64,000 nucleotides of DNA from CPC320 sp002336405 (GTDB taxonomy: Bacteria > Pseudomonadota > Alphaproteobacteria > Rhodobacterales > Rhodobacteraceae): the NCBI GenBank assembly GCA_949372595.1, contig CASIAN010000004.1, positions 18,045-82,044 of the forward strand, read 5' to 3'. Below are positions 1 to 8,246 of the stretch, piece after piece. The notes beneath the pieces were generated by a model. It had not been told where the DNA came from, did no database searches, and was given only the letters and a program-made list of their open reading frames with translations. The position numbers were made by a program, and so were the translations under genes. How positions within the stretch are numbered: position 1 is the first letter of the stretch; every line of letters starts with the position of its first letter.

Positions 1-2092
1 AACCGCCACCAGCAAGTTTCTTGAACTTCACCAGCGCAAAGTCGGGCTCGATGCCGGTGGTGTCACAATCCATCACCAGACCAATTGTGCCGGTTGGCGC
101 CACGACCGACGTCTGCGCGTTGCGATATCCATGACGTTCTCCCAAAGACAACGCCTCGTCCCAACAAATCTTTGATAAGTTTACCAGCTCCTGATCGGGG
201 CAGTTTTTCATATCTAACGGGACCGGATTGATCGCGAGGCCCTCATAGCCGTCGCTTTTGCCGTGGGCAGCATTGCGATGATTGCGGATCACCCGCAGCA
301 TATGCTCTTTATTGCGCTCATAGCCACCAAAAGCCCCCAACTCTCCAGCAATTTCCGCGCTGGTCGCATAGGACACACCCGTCATAATAGCCGAAAGCGC
401 GCCACACAACGACCGCCCTTCTACGCTGTCATATCCATAGCCCAAATTCATGAGCAAACCACCAATATTGGCGAAGCCAAGGCCGAGAGTGCGGAACTCA
501 TAGCTGCGTTTGGCGATCTCTTTTGACGGAAATTGTGCCATCATCACCGATACTTCAAGCGCCAGCGTCCACAGACGGGTGGCGTGCATGTACTCTTCGG
601 CGTTAAACACACCATCCTGCAAAAACGTCAGAAGGTTCATCGACGCCAGATTACAAGCCGTATCGTCAAGGAACATATATTCCGAACAGGGGTTAGACCC
701 ACGAATTTCACCATCTTCGGGACAGGTATGCCACGCATTTACGGTATCGTGATATTGAATGCCCGGATCAGCGCATGACCAAGCCGCATGACCGACATCT
801 TCCCACAGGGCGCGGGCCTTGATGGTCTTTGCAACCTTGCCGTCGGTCCGACGAATTAATTCCCAATCCGCGTCATTTTCGACCGCTTTGAGGAATGCGT
901 CGGTGACCCGGATCGAGTTGTTTGAATTCTGGCCTGACACCGAGGCATAGGCCTCAGAATCCCAATCGGTGTCATAGGTTGGAAACTCGATACTGGAATA
1001 ACCCTGTTTTGCATAATCCAAAACGCGTTTTACATAAGTCTCGGGGATCGATACCTTTTTCGCAGCGCGAATGGCCACTTTCAGTTGGGCATTTTTGACC
1101 GGATCGATCGCATCTTCACTGCTGCCATCCCACGCCCTGATCGCATCAAAAATCTCGTTCAGGCGGATTTCGTGCATTTTCGAACCAGCGACGATGCTGG
1201 CGACTTTCTGTTCCTCGCGCACTTTCCAATTGATGAATTCTTCGATGTCCGGGTGGTCGGCATCACAGATGACCATTTTGGCCGCCCGTCGGGTGGTGCC
1301 ACCTGATTTGATCGCGCCGGCTGCCCGGTCGCCAATTTTCAAAAACCCCATCAAGCCGGAGGATTGACCACCGCCAGAAAGCGACTCACCTGATCCACGC
1401 AGCGAACTAAAGTTTGTTCCTGTGCCGGATCCATATTTAAACAGGCGCGCTTCACGCACCCACAGATCCATAATACCACCCTCGTTGACCAGATCATCAG
1501 TGACCGATTGAATAAAACACGCGTGCGGTTGCGGGTGTTCATAGGCTCCGGTAGATTTGGTCAACTTACCTGTTTTATAATCAACGTAAAAATGACCCTG
1601 GCTTGGTCCATCGATCCCATACGCCCAGTGCAAACCGGTATTGAACCATTGAGGACTGTTTGGCGCTGCCCGCTGGGTCGCCAGCATATACCGCATTTCA
1701 TCGTAATAAGCTGATGCGTCGGCTTCGGTTGTAAAATAACCGCCCTTCCAGCCCCAATAGGTCCATGCTCCCGCCAAACGATCAAAAACCTGCTTGCTCG
1801 ACGTCTCGCCACCATAGGCCACAGAATCGCCGTCGGGCACGGACCGCCACAAAAACGCGGGCACATCTTTTTCACGGCTCCTGCGCAGCGATGCCGGAAC
1901 ACCGGCTTTGCGGAAATATTTTTGTGCCAATACGTCAGATGCGACTTGGCTCCAACTTGCTGGCACCTCTACATCATCGAGGTGGAATACAATCGTACCA
2001 TCGGGATTGCGGATCTCGGAAGACGTCTTCACAAATTCAATGTTTGCGTACGCGTCTTTGCCCGCCTCGGTAAATTTACGTTCAATTTTCAT
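1..2092 (-). CDS. nrdJ: Class II (adenosylcobalamin-dependent) ribonucleoside-diphosphate reductase, N-terminal part, runs off left edge
   Basis: This enzyme makes deoxyribonucleotides from ribonucleotides with a B12-derived thiyl radical, so it works with or without oxygen. The minus strand is open from the ATG at 2092 to the window edge, about 697 codons, and the C-terminal part is missing because of the edge. Readable hallmarks are NSPQWFNTG near residue 135, the active-site stretch with SGTGTNFS and SGGTTRRAAKMV, the substrate-site segment NPCSEYMFLDDTACNLASMN, and MDCDTTGIEPDFALVKF near the edge. The ATG is followed by MKIERKFTEAGKDAY, a typical beginning for the roughly 1200-residue rhodobacterial form. 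Upstream lies a long AT-rich gap with no cobalamin-riboswitch B12 box that I could find. The identity is secure; the missing C-terminus cannot be judged. Confidence 0.95.
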   Translation of the reverse strand, partial: MKIERKFTEAGKDAYANIEFVKTSSEIRNPDGTIVFHLDDVEVPASWSQVASDVLAQKYFRKAGVPASLRRSREKDVPAFLWRSVPDGDSVAYGGETSSKQVFDRLAGAWTYWGWKGGYFTTEADASAYYDEMRYMLATQRAAPNSPQWFNTGLHWAYGIDGPSQGHFYVDYKTGKLTKSTGAYEHPQPHACFIQSVTDDLVNEGGIMDLWVREARLFKYGSGTGTNFSSLRGSGESLSGGGQSSGLMGFLKIGDRAAGAIKSGGTTRRAAKMVICDADHPDIEEFINWKVREEQKVASIVAGSKMHEIRLNEIFDAIRAWDGSSEDAIDPVKNAQLKVAIRAAKKVSIPETYVKRVLDYAKQGYSSIEFPTYDTDWDSEAYASVSGQNSNNSIRVTDAFLKAVENDADWELIRRTDGKVAKTIKARALWEDVGHAAWSCADPGIQYHDTVNAWHTCPEDGEIRGSNPCSEYMFLDDTACNLASMNLLTFLQDGVFNAEEYMHATRLWTLALEVSVMMAQFPSKEIAKRSYEFRTLGLGFANIGGLLMNLGYGYDSVEGRSLCGALSAIMTGVSYATSAEIAGELGAFGGYERNKEHMLRVIRNHRNAAHGKSDGYEGLAINPVPLDMKNCPDQELVNLSKICWDEALSLGERHGYRNAQTSVVAPTGTIGLVMDCDTTGIEPDFALVKFKKLAGGG

Positions 2093-2215
2093 CTTGTCGC
2101 TGCCTCATTCTTGTACCTGCGCTCTGCCTGCCCGATGTCAGGCCGTGTCGTGCAATGTGTCTTTTACTTTCGGGAACCAGCAACACCCTACACGGCCAAT
2201 CTTGGACGCCGCGCG

Positions 2216-2271
2216 CCACTTGTAGCCAGTAATGTGTCGTCAATGTAACCCTCGCCAGATACCACATGTAG
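2216..2271 (-). promoter_or_regulatory. Two copies of CTACAwGTGG upstream of nrdJ, possible regulator (NrdR-like) sites
   Basis: On the minus strand CTACATGTGG (2271-2262) and CTACAAGTGG (2225-2216) lie 46 bases apart, 125-180 bases in front of the nrdJ start. Ribonucleotide reductase genes in bacteria are commonly controlled by NrdR through paired, partly palindromic boxes. These copies are near-palindromic, but both their sequence and their spacing differ from the usual NrdR pair (about 31 bases centre to centre), so the assignment is only a suggestion. Confidence 0.25.
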
Positions 2272-2318
2272 CGTATGCAGATGCTGCGTCCCACTACCTG
2301 ACGTATTTAGCCCTGTTC

Positions 2319-2363
2319 GGTCAATCAATTTAATTTTCTAAAAAGCAGATTTTTCGATTGACC
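2319..2363. repeat. Short inverted repeat in AT-rich gap
   Basis: GGTCAATC at 2319-2326 is matched by GATTGACC at 2356-2363, giving 8-base perfect arms around a 29-base AT-rich spacer. It is not followed by a T-run in either direction, so it does not look like a terminator. It could be a protein-binding site or a chance match. Confidence 0.35.
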
Positions 2364-2612
2364 CGAGTACAGGTCTTAAAATCATATCGTTGCACTAAGG
2401 CACACAATTTAATTCTGATATTCCAGCGAGCGCAAATGGCCATTTTAAAATTTTGAATATACACCGAGCTTTAGCGGCAACTGATCATCTAAATAATGAA
2501 CCAAAACACCGATTCTCGGCCAGGTTTTTTTCAGTTTAATTTCATTTAAATTTATTTTAAAAAAAATATGCGATGCGAAAGTTGCAGTGGTAAAAATTCT
2601 ATCACTTATTAA

Positions 2613-3140
2613 TGTCAGAAAAAGCGTCGCAAACGCCGTGGTTCAATCGAGCGTCGCGGGCAAATCATTGGGCGGGTCTGCATTACGGAACGCCCACAAA
2701 TTGTTGAGACACGCTCACGGATCGGCGATTGGGAAGCTGATACCGTCATTGGCAGACAGGGCGGTGCGGTGCTCGTCACGCTCGTCGAACGCAAGAGCCG
2801 GTTCAGCCTGATCATCAGAGCAGAAAACAAAACAGCGACAGCAGTAAGTGCCGCGATGACCACGGCCATGTCCCCACATGCCGCACACGTTCACACGCTG
2901 ACCTATGACAACGGTAAGGAATTCGCCTATCATCTAAAGGTATCTGATGAGCTGGAGGCCAAAGGCTTCTTCGCTCATCCTTATCATTCATGGGAACGTG
3001 GCCTAAACGAAAACACCAACGGTTTGATCCGTCAGTATCTCCCAAAGGGCAAAAGCTTCGACGACCTGACAGATCAGGACGTCGTGGACATCATGGACAG
3101 GTTGAACAACCGGCCTAGTTATTTAAGCTATGTATGCTAA
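2613..3140 (+). pseudogene. IS30-family transposase remnant, truncated at both ends
   Basis: The open frame (no start codon, stop TAA at 2610-2612 just before it) translates into the catalytic half of an IS30-type transposase. It contains ERPQIVETRSRIGDWEADTV with the first DDE aspartate region, then TYDNGKEFAYH with the second aspartate, and HPYHSWERGLNENTNGLIRQ with the catalytic glutamate. The N-terminal helix-turn-helix part is absent, and the family ending (LNNRPRK.LGY-like) breaks off after LNNRPS into an unrelated YLSYVC and a stop. It is therefore dead. No complete terminal inverted repeats were found. It lies about 95 bases from the 3' end of tRNA-Pro. Confidence 0.85.
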
Positions 3141-3235
3141 ACAGCCGCGCTCTTGACCATTTGTGGCGCCAATCGACCGGGCACTGATGACCTACAAGCT
3201 CCAGCTTGCAGTTTCAAACTCTGGATTTTGAAAGT

Positions 3236-3312
3236 TGGTCGGGACGGCAAGATTCGAACTTGCGACCCCCTGTACCCAAAACAGGTGCGCTACCAGACTG
3301 CGCTACGCCCCG
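3236..3312 (-). tRNA. tRNA-Pro (anticodon TGG)
   Basis: On the minus strand a 77-base cloverleaf can be folded: acceptor stem CGGGGCG with CGTCCCG, D-arm with GTAGCGCAGTCTGGTAGCGC, anticodon stem CCTGT/ACAGG around loop TTTGGGT (anticodon TGG), and a T-arm with GTTCGAATC. The 3' CCA is encoded (TGG at 3236-3238 on the plus strand). It reads proline codons CCN, mainly CCA. The neighbouring plus-strand open frame that translates across it is an artefact. Confidence 0.96.
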
Positions 3313-3372
3313 GACCTGCAGGCTATCTAACTGGCCCTTTCGGAATTGAAAAGGCCTGTTTGTTATAAATCT

Positions 3373-3852
3373 TCACGGACAGGCCCAAGCGGCGCTTTTT
3401 TGTGGCAAAAGCGGTGACTGCACCTCAGACCCTGAAGTGATACCCAACTCATTGGCCAACCCGCCATTTATCTCAAGCACAGACAGTATGTCCTCCCCGC
3501 CATATATGAGCGTCTCATCCAGCGGCTCGGCGCGGTGGTGGATCATCGAGACCCGCCCCGCCTTATCTATAAATATCATATCCAGAGAAATTAGGGTGTT
3601 ACGCATCCAAAAGCCCACTCTCTGTGGTGCCGGATACAGAAACAACATGCCTGACTGCGCCGCGAGGTGTTCTCGGTGCATCAAACCCCGCGACCGGCTG
3701 GCTTGAGTGTCAGCCACCTCAACCCGAAACGTCACAACGCCCCAGTCACCACGCAGTTTAACGATCGTATCCGCACATTGCGCACCCACAGCTTGAGCCG
3801 CAAAGAATACAACAAGCACCAAACTGGCGCAAAAACTGTGAAATACTTTCAT
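3373..3852 (-). CDS. DUF192 family exported protein
   Basis: The protein has 159 residues when started at the ATG at 3852, where MKVFHSFCASLVLVVFF opens a clear signal peptide ending near AVGA, so it is probably periplasmic. The mature part is a DUF192 domain (about residues 35-150), with RGLMHRE, GMLFLYP, VGFWMRNTLISLDMIFID and the terminal VLEINGGLANELGI. The biochemical role of DUF192 is not established. Its start overlaps the stop of the upstream cold-shock gene in an ATGA, so the two are translationally coupled. A longer in-frame start at 4053 lies inside the cold-shock gene and would bury the signal peptide, so it was rejected. Confidence 0.9.
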   Translation of the reverse strand: MKVFHSFCASLVLVVFFAAQAVGAQCADTIVKLRGDWGVVTFRVEVADTQASRSRGLMHREHLAAQSGMLFLYPAPQRVGFWMRNTLISLDMIFIDKAGRVSMIHHRAEPLDETLIYGGEDILSVLEINGGLANELGITSGSEVQSPLLPQKSAAWACP

Positions 3853-4379
3853 GTGTCGCTCGAAGCCAAGTCCCAAGCGCGGATTTCCACTGCCATGCGA
3901 CCACGCTTGCCGTCTATGGCTTTCACTGCCAAAGCTTCGCCCGGCGCCAGATCGGACAGGCCAGATTGACGCAAAACTTCTATGTGTAAGAAAACATCTT
4001 CTGGCCGTTTGAACACCGTCGCAAATCCAAAACCTTTTATCTTGTCGAACCATTTGACCCGTGCTGGCTCCAGAACCGCCATATTTATTACGTCTTCTCC
4101 GATATCTTCGAAATCAGCGAGTAAGGGCAGCGCCCGCCAGTCGGGAGGCTTGATGCTGAGAATCGCAACGGCCTGCATTCCCCGGGCAGTGTCTTGCACC
4201 GAAATTTCAACCTGCGCCCCATCTGCCACCGAGCTTTGGCCAAAATTTCGCAGCACATTTGCATGCAGAAGAATATCCACTCCCCCGGTTTCGTCCACGA
4301 CAAAGCCAAAGCCCTTCGCCTGATCAAACCATTTAACCACTCCCCGCATGATACGAGCAGATTCATTGTCTTGTTGCAC
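3849..4379 (-). CDS. Double-domain cold-shock (CSD) nucleic-acid-binding protein
   Basis: The 176-residue protein carries two cold-shock domains, about residues 11-75 (GVVKWFDQAKGFGFVV, then DILLHANVL) and about 105-170 (ARVKWFDKIKGFGFATV, then DVFLHIEVLR). Both hold the RNP1-like KGFGF and a RNP2-like FLH/LLH motif that bind single-stranded RNA or DNA. Classic CspA proteins have one domain of about 70 residues; this tandem form is common in Rhodobacteraceae. It probably acts as an RNA chaperone in the cytoplasm. The stop overlaps the start of the DUF192 gene by four bases. The 407-base upstream gap may contain a long leader, as is usual for cold-shock genes, but this was not shown. Confidence 0.93.
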   Translation of the reverse strand: MQQDNESARIMRGVVKWFDQAKGFGFVVDETGGVDILLHANVLRNFGQSSVADGAQVEISVQDTARGMQAVAILSIKPPDWRALPLLADFEDIGEDVINMAVLEPARVKWFDKIKGFGFATVFKRPEDVFLHIEVLRQSGLSDLAPGEALAVKAIDGKRGRMAVEIRAWDLASSDT

Positions 4380-4786
4380 TTTAATTCACCAAAATGTTAT
4401 CAACCTGAAAGTTATGAAAAAAATTGTTGGGCGGTGCCATTGCTGGATTGCGCCAATCCGTAACCGGAATTCCAAAACAATCTATGCTATAATTCATTTT
4501 AACCCCACTCGCCCTGCACAATATCAGGCGATGTGAAATCAGCCACCTGATTGTTGAACAGCGCATTCACGTTTTTAAGTGCAACCCCACCGAATATGGC
4601 ACTATGCACAAAATCTTGTTCACGCCCCGTAAGACCAACCTTTGCCACTCATTAAATTGTCAACTATGCAAAAGTAACTGCGCCATCCCGACACCAATTG
4701 GCAAGCATTAATTAGTCTAGGTTATGAGTGCATCACGCCAATTAATGGCTATGATGGCGAGCCAAGGCAAAATAATATCTTTTTAG
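4380..4786. other. Intergenic gap between pdxH and the cold-shock gene
   Basis: This 407-base stretch lies between the stop of pdxH and the start of the cold-shock gene, both on the minus strand. It is AT-rich and has no supported reading frame. It most likely carries the promoter and leader of the cold-shock gene. I saw no clear terminator hairpin with T-run for pdxH. Confidence 0.5.
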
Positions 4787-5392
4787 TCATGGGTTTAAAC
4801 GCGTAATTAACCACGGGTCACCTGCTAACTTTCGCGTCCATTTGAATCTATCGTGCAAACGCGCGGTACCGTCAGCCCAAAATTCAATTTCATCTGGCGT
4901 AATGTGATAGCCCCCCCAATGGTCTGGGCGCGGGGGCGAATCACCGTAGAGGTCTGCAAATCTTTCAACCTCGCGCATCAACGACTCGCGTGACGCCAAA
5001 GGTTTTGATTGTTGTGAGGCCCAAGCGCCCAAGCGGCTTTGAAGGCCCCGGGATTGGAAATATGCGTCCGATGCTGCTTTATTGTGCCGAGTGACTTTGC
5101 CGCGAACCCGTATTTGCCGCCGCAAAGATTTCCAATGGATCACGAAAGCAGCTTTTTGTGCCTGTTCCACTTCTTGGCCCTTGGCACTGTTATAATTGGT
5201 GTAAAAGACAAAACCATCGTCTTCAATTGCCTTGAGCAACACCACCCTTGCATTCGGCATTCCCTGCGCATCGACGGTTGATAAAGCCATTGCATTAGGA
5301 TCATTTATCTCAGTCTTTTCAGCCTCAGCCAACCAGCCGCGCGCCAAAGCGAACGGGCAAGCGCCTGCAAATAATCCAGTTCTTACTGTCAT
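4787..5392 (-). CDS. pdxH: Pyridoxamine/pyridoxine 5'-phosphate oxidase
   Basis: PdxH oxidises pyridoxamine or pyridoxine 5'-phosphate to pyridoxal 5'-phosphate with FMN and oxygen. The 201-residue protein shows the family markers: NAMALSTVDAQGMPNARVVLLK (FMN site), FVFYTNYNSAKGQE, FVIHWKSLRRQIRVRG, SRGLQSRLGAWASQQS, and the C-terminal signature EFWADGTARLHDRFKW with the substrate-binding arginine and histidine. It is slightly shorter than the E. coli enzyme (218) because of a short N-terminus. A GGAG sequence lies about eight bases in front of the ATG. It is divergent from fabI. Confidence 0.96.
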   Translation of the reverse strand: MTVRTGLFAGACPFALARGWLAEAEKTEINDPNAMALSTVDAQGMPNARVVLLKAIEDDGFVFYTNYNSAKGQEVEQAQKAAFVIHWKSLRRQIRVRGKVTRHNKAASDAYFQSRGLQSRLGAWASQQSKPLASRESLMREVERFADLYGDSPPRPDHWGGYHITPDEIEFWADGTARLHDRFKWTRKLAGDPWLITRLNP

Positions 5393-5538
5393 TTCACTAA
5401 CTCCGGTTGTTACTTCAATAATTTACCATGACAGCTGCCCACATCCCAGCCCAACAAATTTATAAATTAGTGCGGCCTTGCTGATGGGCAAGCAATCGCC
5501 TAAACGATCACAGACCCGTCACCACTAAGGAATATGCA

Positions 5539-6345
5539 ATGTCTAACCAACTTATGGTCGGTAAACGTGGCCTTATCATGGGACTAGCCAACGATAAATC
5601 AATCGCTTGGGGTATCGCTAAAGCCTGCGGTGAAGCCGGAGCAGAACTGGCTTTTGCCTATCAAGGTGAGGCGTTGAAAAAGCGGGTTGTTCCTCTGGCA
5701 GCGCAGGTGGGCAGCGATCTGGTGCTGGAATGTGATGTCGCAAATGAGGCCTCAATTGACCGGCTATTTGCTGATCTGGCGACGCAGTGGGACAATTTGG
5801 ACTTTATTGTCCATGCCATCGGGTTCTCGGACAAAAGCGAACTGCGAGGTCGCTATGTCGACACCAGCCGCAACAATTTTCTAATGACGATGGATATATC
5901 TGTCTATTCGTTCACCGCAGTGGTGCAACGCGCGGAAAAAATGATGAAAAACGGTGGCTCTTGTCTGACGCTGACCTATTACGGCGCTGAAAAGGTAATG
6001 CCGCATTACAATGTTATGGGGGTGGCGAAAGCCGGGCTTGAAGCCTCAGTGAAATATCTTGCAGAGGATCTGGGCAAAGACGGCATTCGGGTCAACGCGA
6101 TTTCCGCAGGCCCTATTAAAACGCTTGCGGCGTCAGGCATAGGCGATTTCAGGTATATCATGAAATGGAACGAGTATAATTCGCCGCTGCGCCGCAATGT
6201 TACGCAAGACGAAGTGGGCAAAGCAGCGCTGTTTCTCTTGTCTGATCTGGGGTCCGGAACAACCGGTGAAAACCTACATGTGGATGCCGGATATCATGTC
6301 GTTGGCATGAAGGCCGTCGACGCGCCCGACATTACCAAAACTTGA
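5539..6345 (+). CDS. fabI: Enoyl-[acyl-carrier-protein] reductase (NADH), FabI
   Basis: FabI reduces enoyl-ACP in the last step of each cycle of fatty-acid elongation. The 268-residue protein has the glycine-rich start GLIMGLANDKSIAWGIA, the family's modified Rossmann motif, HAIGFSDKSELRGRY, the catalytic Y-x6-K in LTYYGAEKVMPHYNVMGVAK, and SAGPIKTLAASGI. These mark FabI and not an ordinary short-chain dehydrogenase. An AAGGA lies seven bases before the ATG. It is transcribed away from pdxH and may share a control region with it. Confidence 0.96.
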   Translation: MSNQLMVGKRGLIMGLANDKSIAWGIAKACGEAGAELAFAYQGEALKKRVVPLAAQVGSDLVLECDVANEASIDRLFADLATQWDNLDFIVHAIGFSDKSELRGRYVDTSRNNFLMTMDISVYSFTAVVQRAEKMMKNGGSCLTLTYYGAEKVMPHYNVMGVAKAGLEASVKYLAEDLGKDGIRVNAISAGPIKTLAASGIGDFRYIMKWNEYNSPLRRNVTQDEVGKAALFLLSDLGSGTTGENLHVDAGYHVVGMKAVDAPDITKT

Positions 6346-6395
6346 CCACAAATCCTGTAAGTTAGGATAAAACCAGCGTACAGGCGTTAGTAATC

Positions 6396-6462
6396 AGCGG
6401 TCAAAAGACAACCAGTACCCTGGGTAAAGCCCGGGAGATGACGGTCTCTGAGGGGGGATGAA
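6396..6462 (+). promoter_or_regulatory. Structured leader of gpt, candidate xanthine (NMT1/xanthine-I) riboswitch
   Basis: Directly in front of gpt the transcript can form a strong hairpin at 6419-6435 (CCUGGG, loop UAAAG, CCCGGG) flanked by AGAC (6406-6409) and GUCU (6444-6447), which can close an outer stem around an internal loop. The loop strands (AACCAGUA and AGAUGACG) look like conserved ligand-pocket sequence. The ribosome-binding site GAGGGGGG at 6450-6457 can pair with the C-run at 6417-6420, so translation could be switched. From memory it resembles the NMT1 motif of Rhodobacteraceae, described as a xanthine riboswitch, and the gene behind it handles xanthine and guanine. The class assignment needs a covariance-model test. 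Confidence 0.45.
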
Positions 6463-6963
6463 ATGGATAGACTGCCACATGAAAAAGGCTTTCACGTCAG
6501 TTGGGATCAATTACACCGCGATTCGCGCGCTCTGGCGTGGCGGCTTGATGGCCAAGGGCCGGGTGGCGCCCCCTGGCAGGCCGTGGTGGCCATTACGCGC
6601 GGCGGCATGGCGCCTGCGATGATCGTGGCCCGCGAATTAGATATTCGTCTGGTCGACACCATCAGCGTCAAATCCTACGACCATCAGTCGCAATCAGAAC
6701 CGCGGGTAATCAAATGCCCCGATCCGGGTTTGGTCGGCGATGGAACGGGGGTTTTGGTGATCGATGATCTGGTCGATACCGGCAAAACGCTTGAGCTGGT
6801 TAAAGCCCATATGCCAAAGGCGCATATCGCCACCGTGTATGCAAAACCGATGGGGCGCGTAATGGTGGATACCTTCGTCACCGAAGTCAGCCAAGACACG
6901 TGGATTTTCTTTCCATGGGACATGGCCCTGCAATACGTCGAGCCCTATCGTGGCAAGGATTGA
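6463..6963 (+). CDS. gpt: Xanthine-guanine phosphoribosyltransferase
   Basis: Gpt joins xanthine or guanine to phosphoribosyl pyrophosphate, salvaging purine bases. The 166-residue protein has the phosphoribosyltransferase fold with VVAITRGGMAPAMIVARELD (residues about 41-60) and the PRPP-binding motif VLVIDDLVDTGKT (about 98-110), plus the C-terminal DTWIFFPWD typical of the XGPRT group. The ATG follows a strong purine-rich ribosome-binding site that sits in a structured leader. The downstream aminotransferase starts 34 bases later and may be co-transcribed. Confidence 0.94.
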   Translation: MDRLPHEKGFHVSWDQLHRDSRALAWRLDGQGPGGAPWQAVVAITRGGMAPAMIVARELDIRLVDTISVKSYDHQSQSEPRVIKCPDPGLVGDGTGVLVIDDLVDTGKTLELVKAHMPKAHIATVYAKPMGRVMVDTFVTEVSQDTWIFFPWDMALQYVEPYRGKD

Positions 6964-6997
6964 GCGCGCCAAACCACCAATATGAAGGATTAAGCGC

Positions 6998-8200
6998 ATG
7001 TCCATGACGCGCACAAAAGCAACGTTTGCCCCGCCGGTTATGCAGGCGCTGAGATGGCTCGACGACCATACGTTTTCACCCACACATCCGCTGATTAATG
7101 TCAGTCAGGCCGCGCCGGTTGAGCCGCCACCACAGGTCTTGCGCGCTGAAATGGCCCGCTTGGTACAAGACGAGCCCGACACACATGTATATGGACCGGT
7201 ATTAGGGCTGCCTGCGCTGCGCACCGAAATTGCCAAACGTTGGTGCACGGATTACGCTGGTGACATTGCGCCATCACACGTAGCCGTGACCGCAGGCTGC
7301 AATCAGGCCTTCGCCGCAGCCGTTGCCTGTCTGACCGATCAAGGGGACGAGATCATTCTGCCCGTCCCTTGGTATTTTAATCATAAAATGTGCCTCGATA
7401 TGGCCGGGGTGACGGCGCGTGCCCTGCCAACCGATACCCAGATGCTGCCAGACCCCGCTCAGGCTGCGCATCTGATCACCCCACGCACCAAGGCGATTGC
7501 CTTGGTCAGCCCCAACAATCCCGCGGGCGTGGAATATCCTGAATCTCTCATCTCGGACTTCTTCGCCTTGGCGCAATCCCATAAAATTGCGCTGATCCTC
7601 GATGAGACGTATCGCGATTTTGACAGCCGCCCCCAGCCTCCACACCGATTGTTTCAAAACCTGAACTGGTCCGACACATTGGTGCAGTTATATTCATTTT
7701 CAAAAGCTTACCGCCTAACCGGACACCGGGTTGGGGCGCTTGTGGCCAGCCGATCTCGGCTTGGCGAGATTGAAAAATTTCTCGACAGCATCGCAATCTG
7801 TGCCCCACAACTGGGGCAGCATGCAGCGCTTTGGGCGATGCAGAACCTACGCGACTGGCTGGCGGCAGAGCGATTGGAGATACTTGATCGGCGGCGGGCA
7901 ATTTCGCAGGGTTTTAACACCCTAAAGCCTGAGGGCTGGCAATTGCTGGGACTTGGCGCTTATTTCGCCTATTTCCGGCACCCTTTCGCATTGCCCTCAG
8001 ATCAATTGGCGCAGCGTATGGTGCGCGATATCGGGGTATTGGCCTTGCCTGGCACAATGTTCACACCACCCGGTGACCCGCGCGGGGAGACTGAAATCCG
8101 GGTCGCCTTTGCAAATATTGACAAAACTGAGATCGAAAATCTCTTCACCCGACTGCAGAGCCTGCGCTTGTCGCTTGCTCAGCCCGTCTCAGACGCGTAA
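6998..8200 (+). CDS. Pyridoxal-phosphate aminotransferase, class I/II
   Basis: The 400-residue protein belongs to fold-type I aminotransferases. Visible are the substrate and cofactor segments YGPVLGLPALRTEIA, TAGCNQAFAAAV, LVSPNNPAGVEYP, LILDETYRDF, and the PLP lysine in YSFSKAYRLTGHRVG (about residue 234). Near the C-terminus LPGTMFTPPG and RVAFAN carry the carboxylate-binding arginine. The substrate cannot be read from the sequence; the gene is annotated generically in related genomes. A second in-frame ATG lies two codons downstream. An AGGA lies about ten bases before the chosen start. Confidence 0.9.
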   Translation: MSMTRTKATFAPPVMQALRWLDDHTFSPTHPLINVSQAAPVEPPPQVLRAEMARLVQDEPDTHVYGPVLGLPALRTEIAKRWCTDYAGDIAPSHVAVTAGCNQAFAAAVACLTDQGDEIILPVPWYFNHKMCLDMAGVTARALPTDTQMLPDPAQAAHLITPRTKAIALVSPNNPAGVEYPESLISDFFALAQSHKIALILDETYRDFDSRPQPPHRLFQNLNWSDTLVQLYSFSKAYRLTGHRVGALVASRSRLGEIEKFLDSIAICAPQLGQHAALWAMQNLRDWLAAERLEILDRRRAISQGFNTLKPEGWQLLGLGAYFAYFRHPFALPSDQLAQRMVRDIGVLALPGTMFTPPGDPRGETEIRVAFANIDKTEIENLFTRLQSLRLSLAQPVSDA

Positions 8201-8246
8201 ACAGCGTCAAAGCGGCACCCAAACCGACAGATCTCAAGGAGGCATT

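Larger units (their letters stand above)
2093..2612. other. AT-rich gap upstream of nrdJ
   Basis: No gene is supported here. Short open frames inside are overlaps in wrong frames without ribosome-binding sites. The right half (about 2320-2600) is visibly richer in A and T than the flanks. It holds the nrdJ promoter region, two copies of a ten-base motif (2216-2225 and 2262-2271), and an 8-base inverted repeat (2319-2326 with 2356-2363). The right end passes directly into the truncated IS30 sequence, so part of the AT-rich DNA may have arrived with, or been left by, that element. Confidence 0.6.

Noticed and set aside
2082..2294. 70-codon minus-strand frame overlapping the nrdJ start
   Set aside because: It is in another frame than nrdJ and has no ribosome-binding site or recognisable sequence.
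3153..3368. 71-codon plus-strand frame reading GRDGKIRTCDP
   Set aside because: It is the antisense translation of the tRNA-Pro gene, a well-known false protein pattern.
7953..8246. N-terminal extension of the PpiD-like gene
   Set aside because: It overlaps the aminotransferase in another frame; the ATG at 8247 has a strong ribosome-binding site and starts the membrane anchor.
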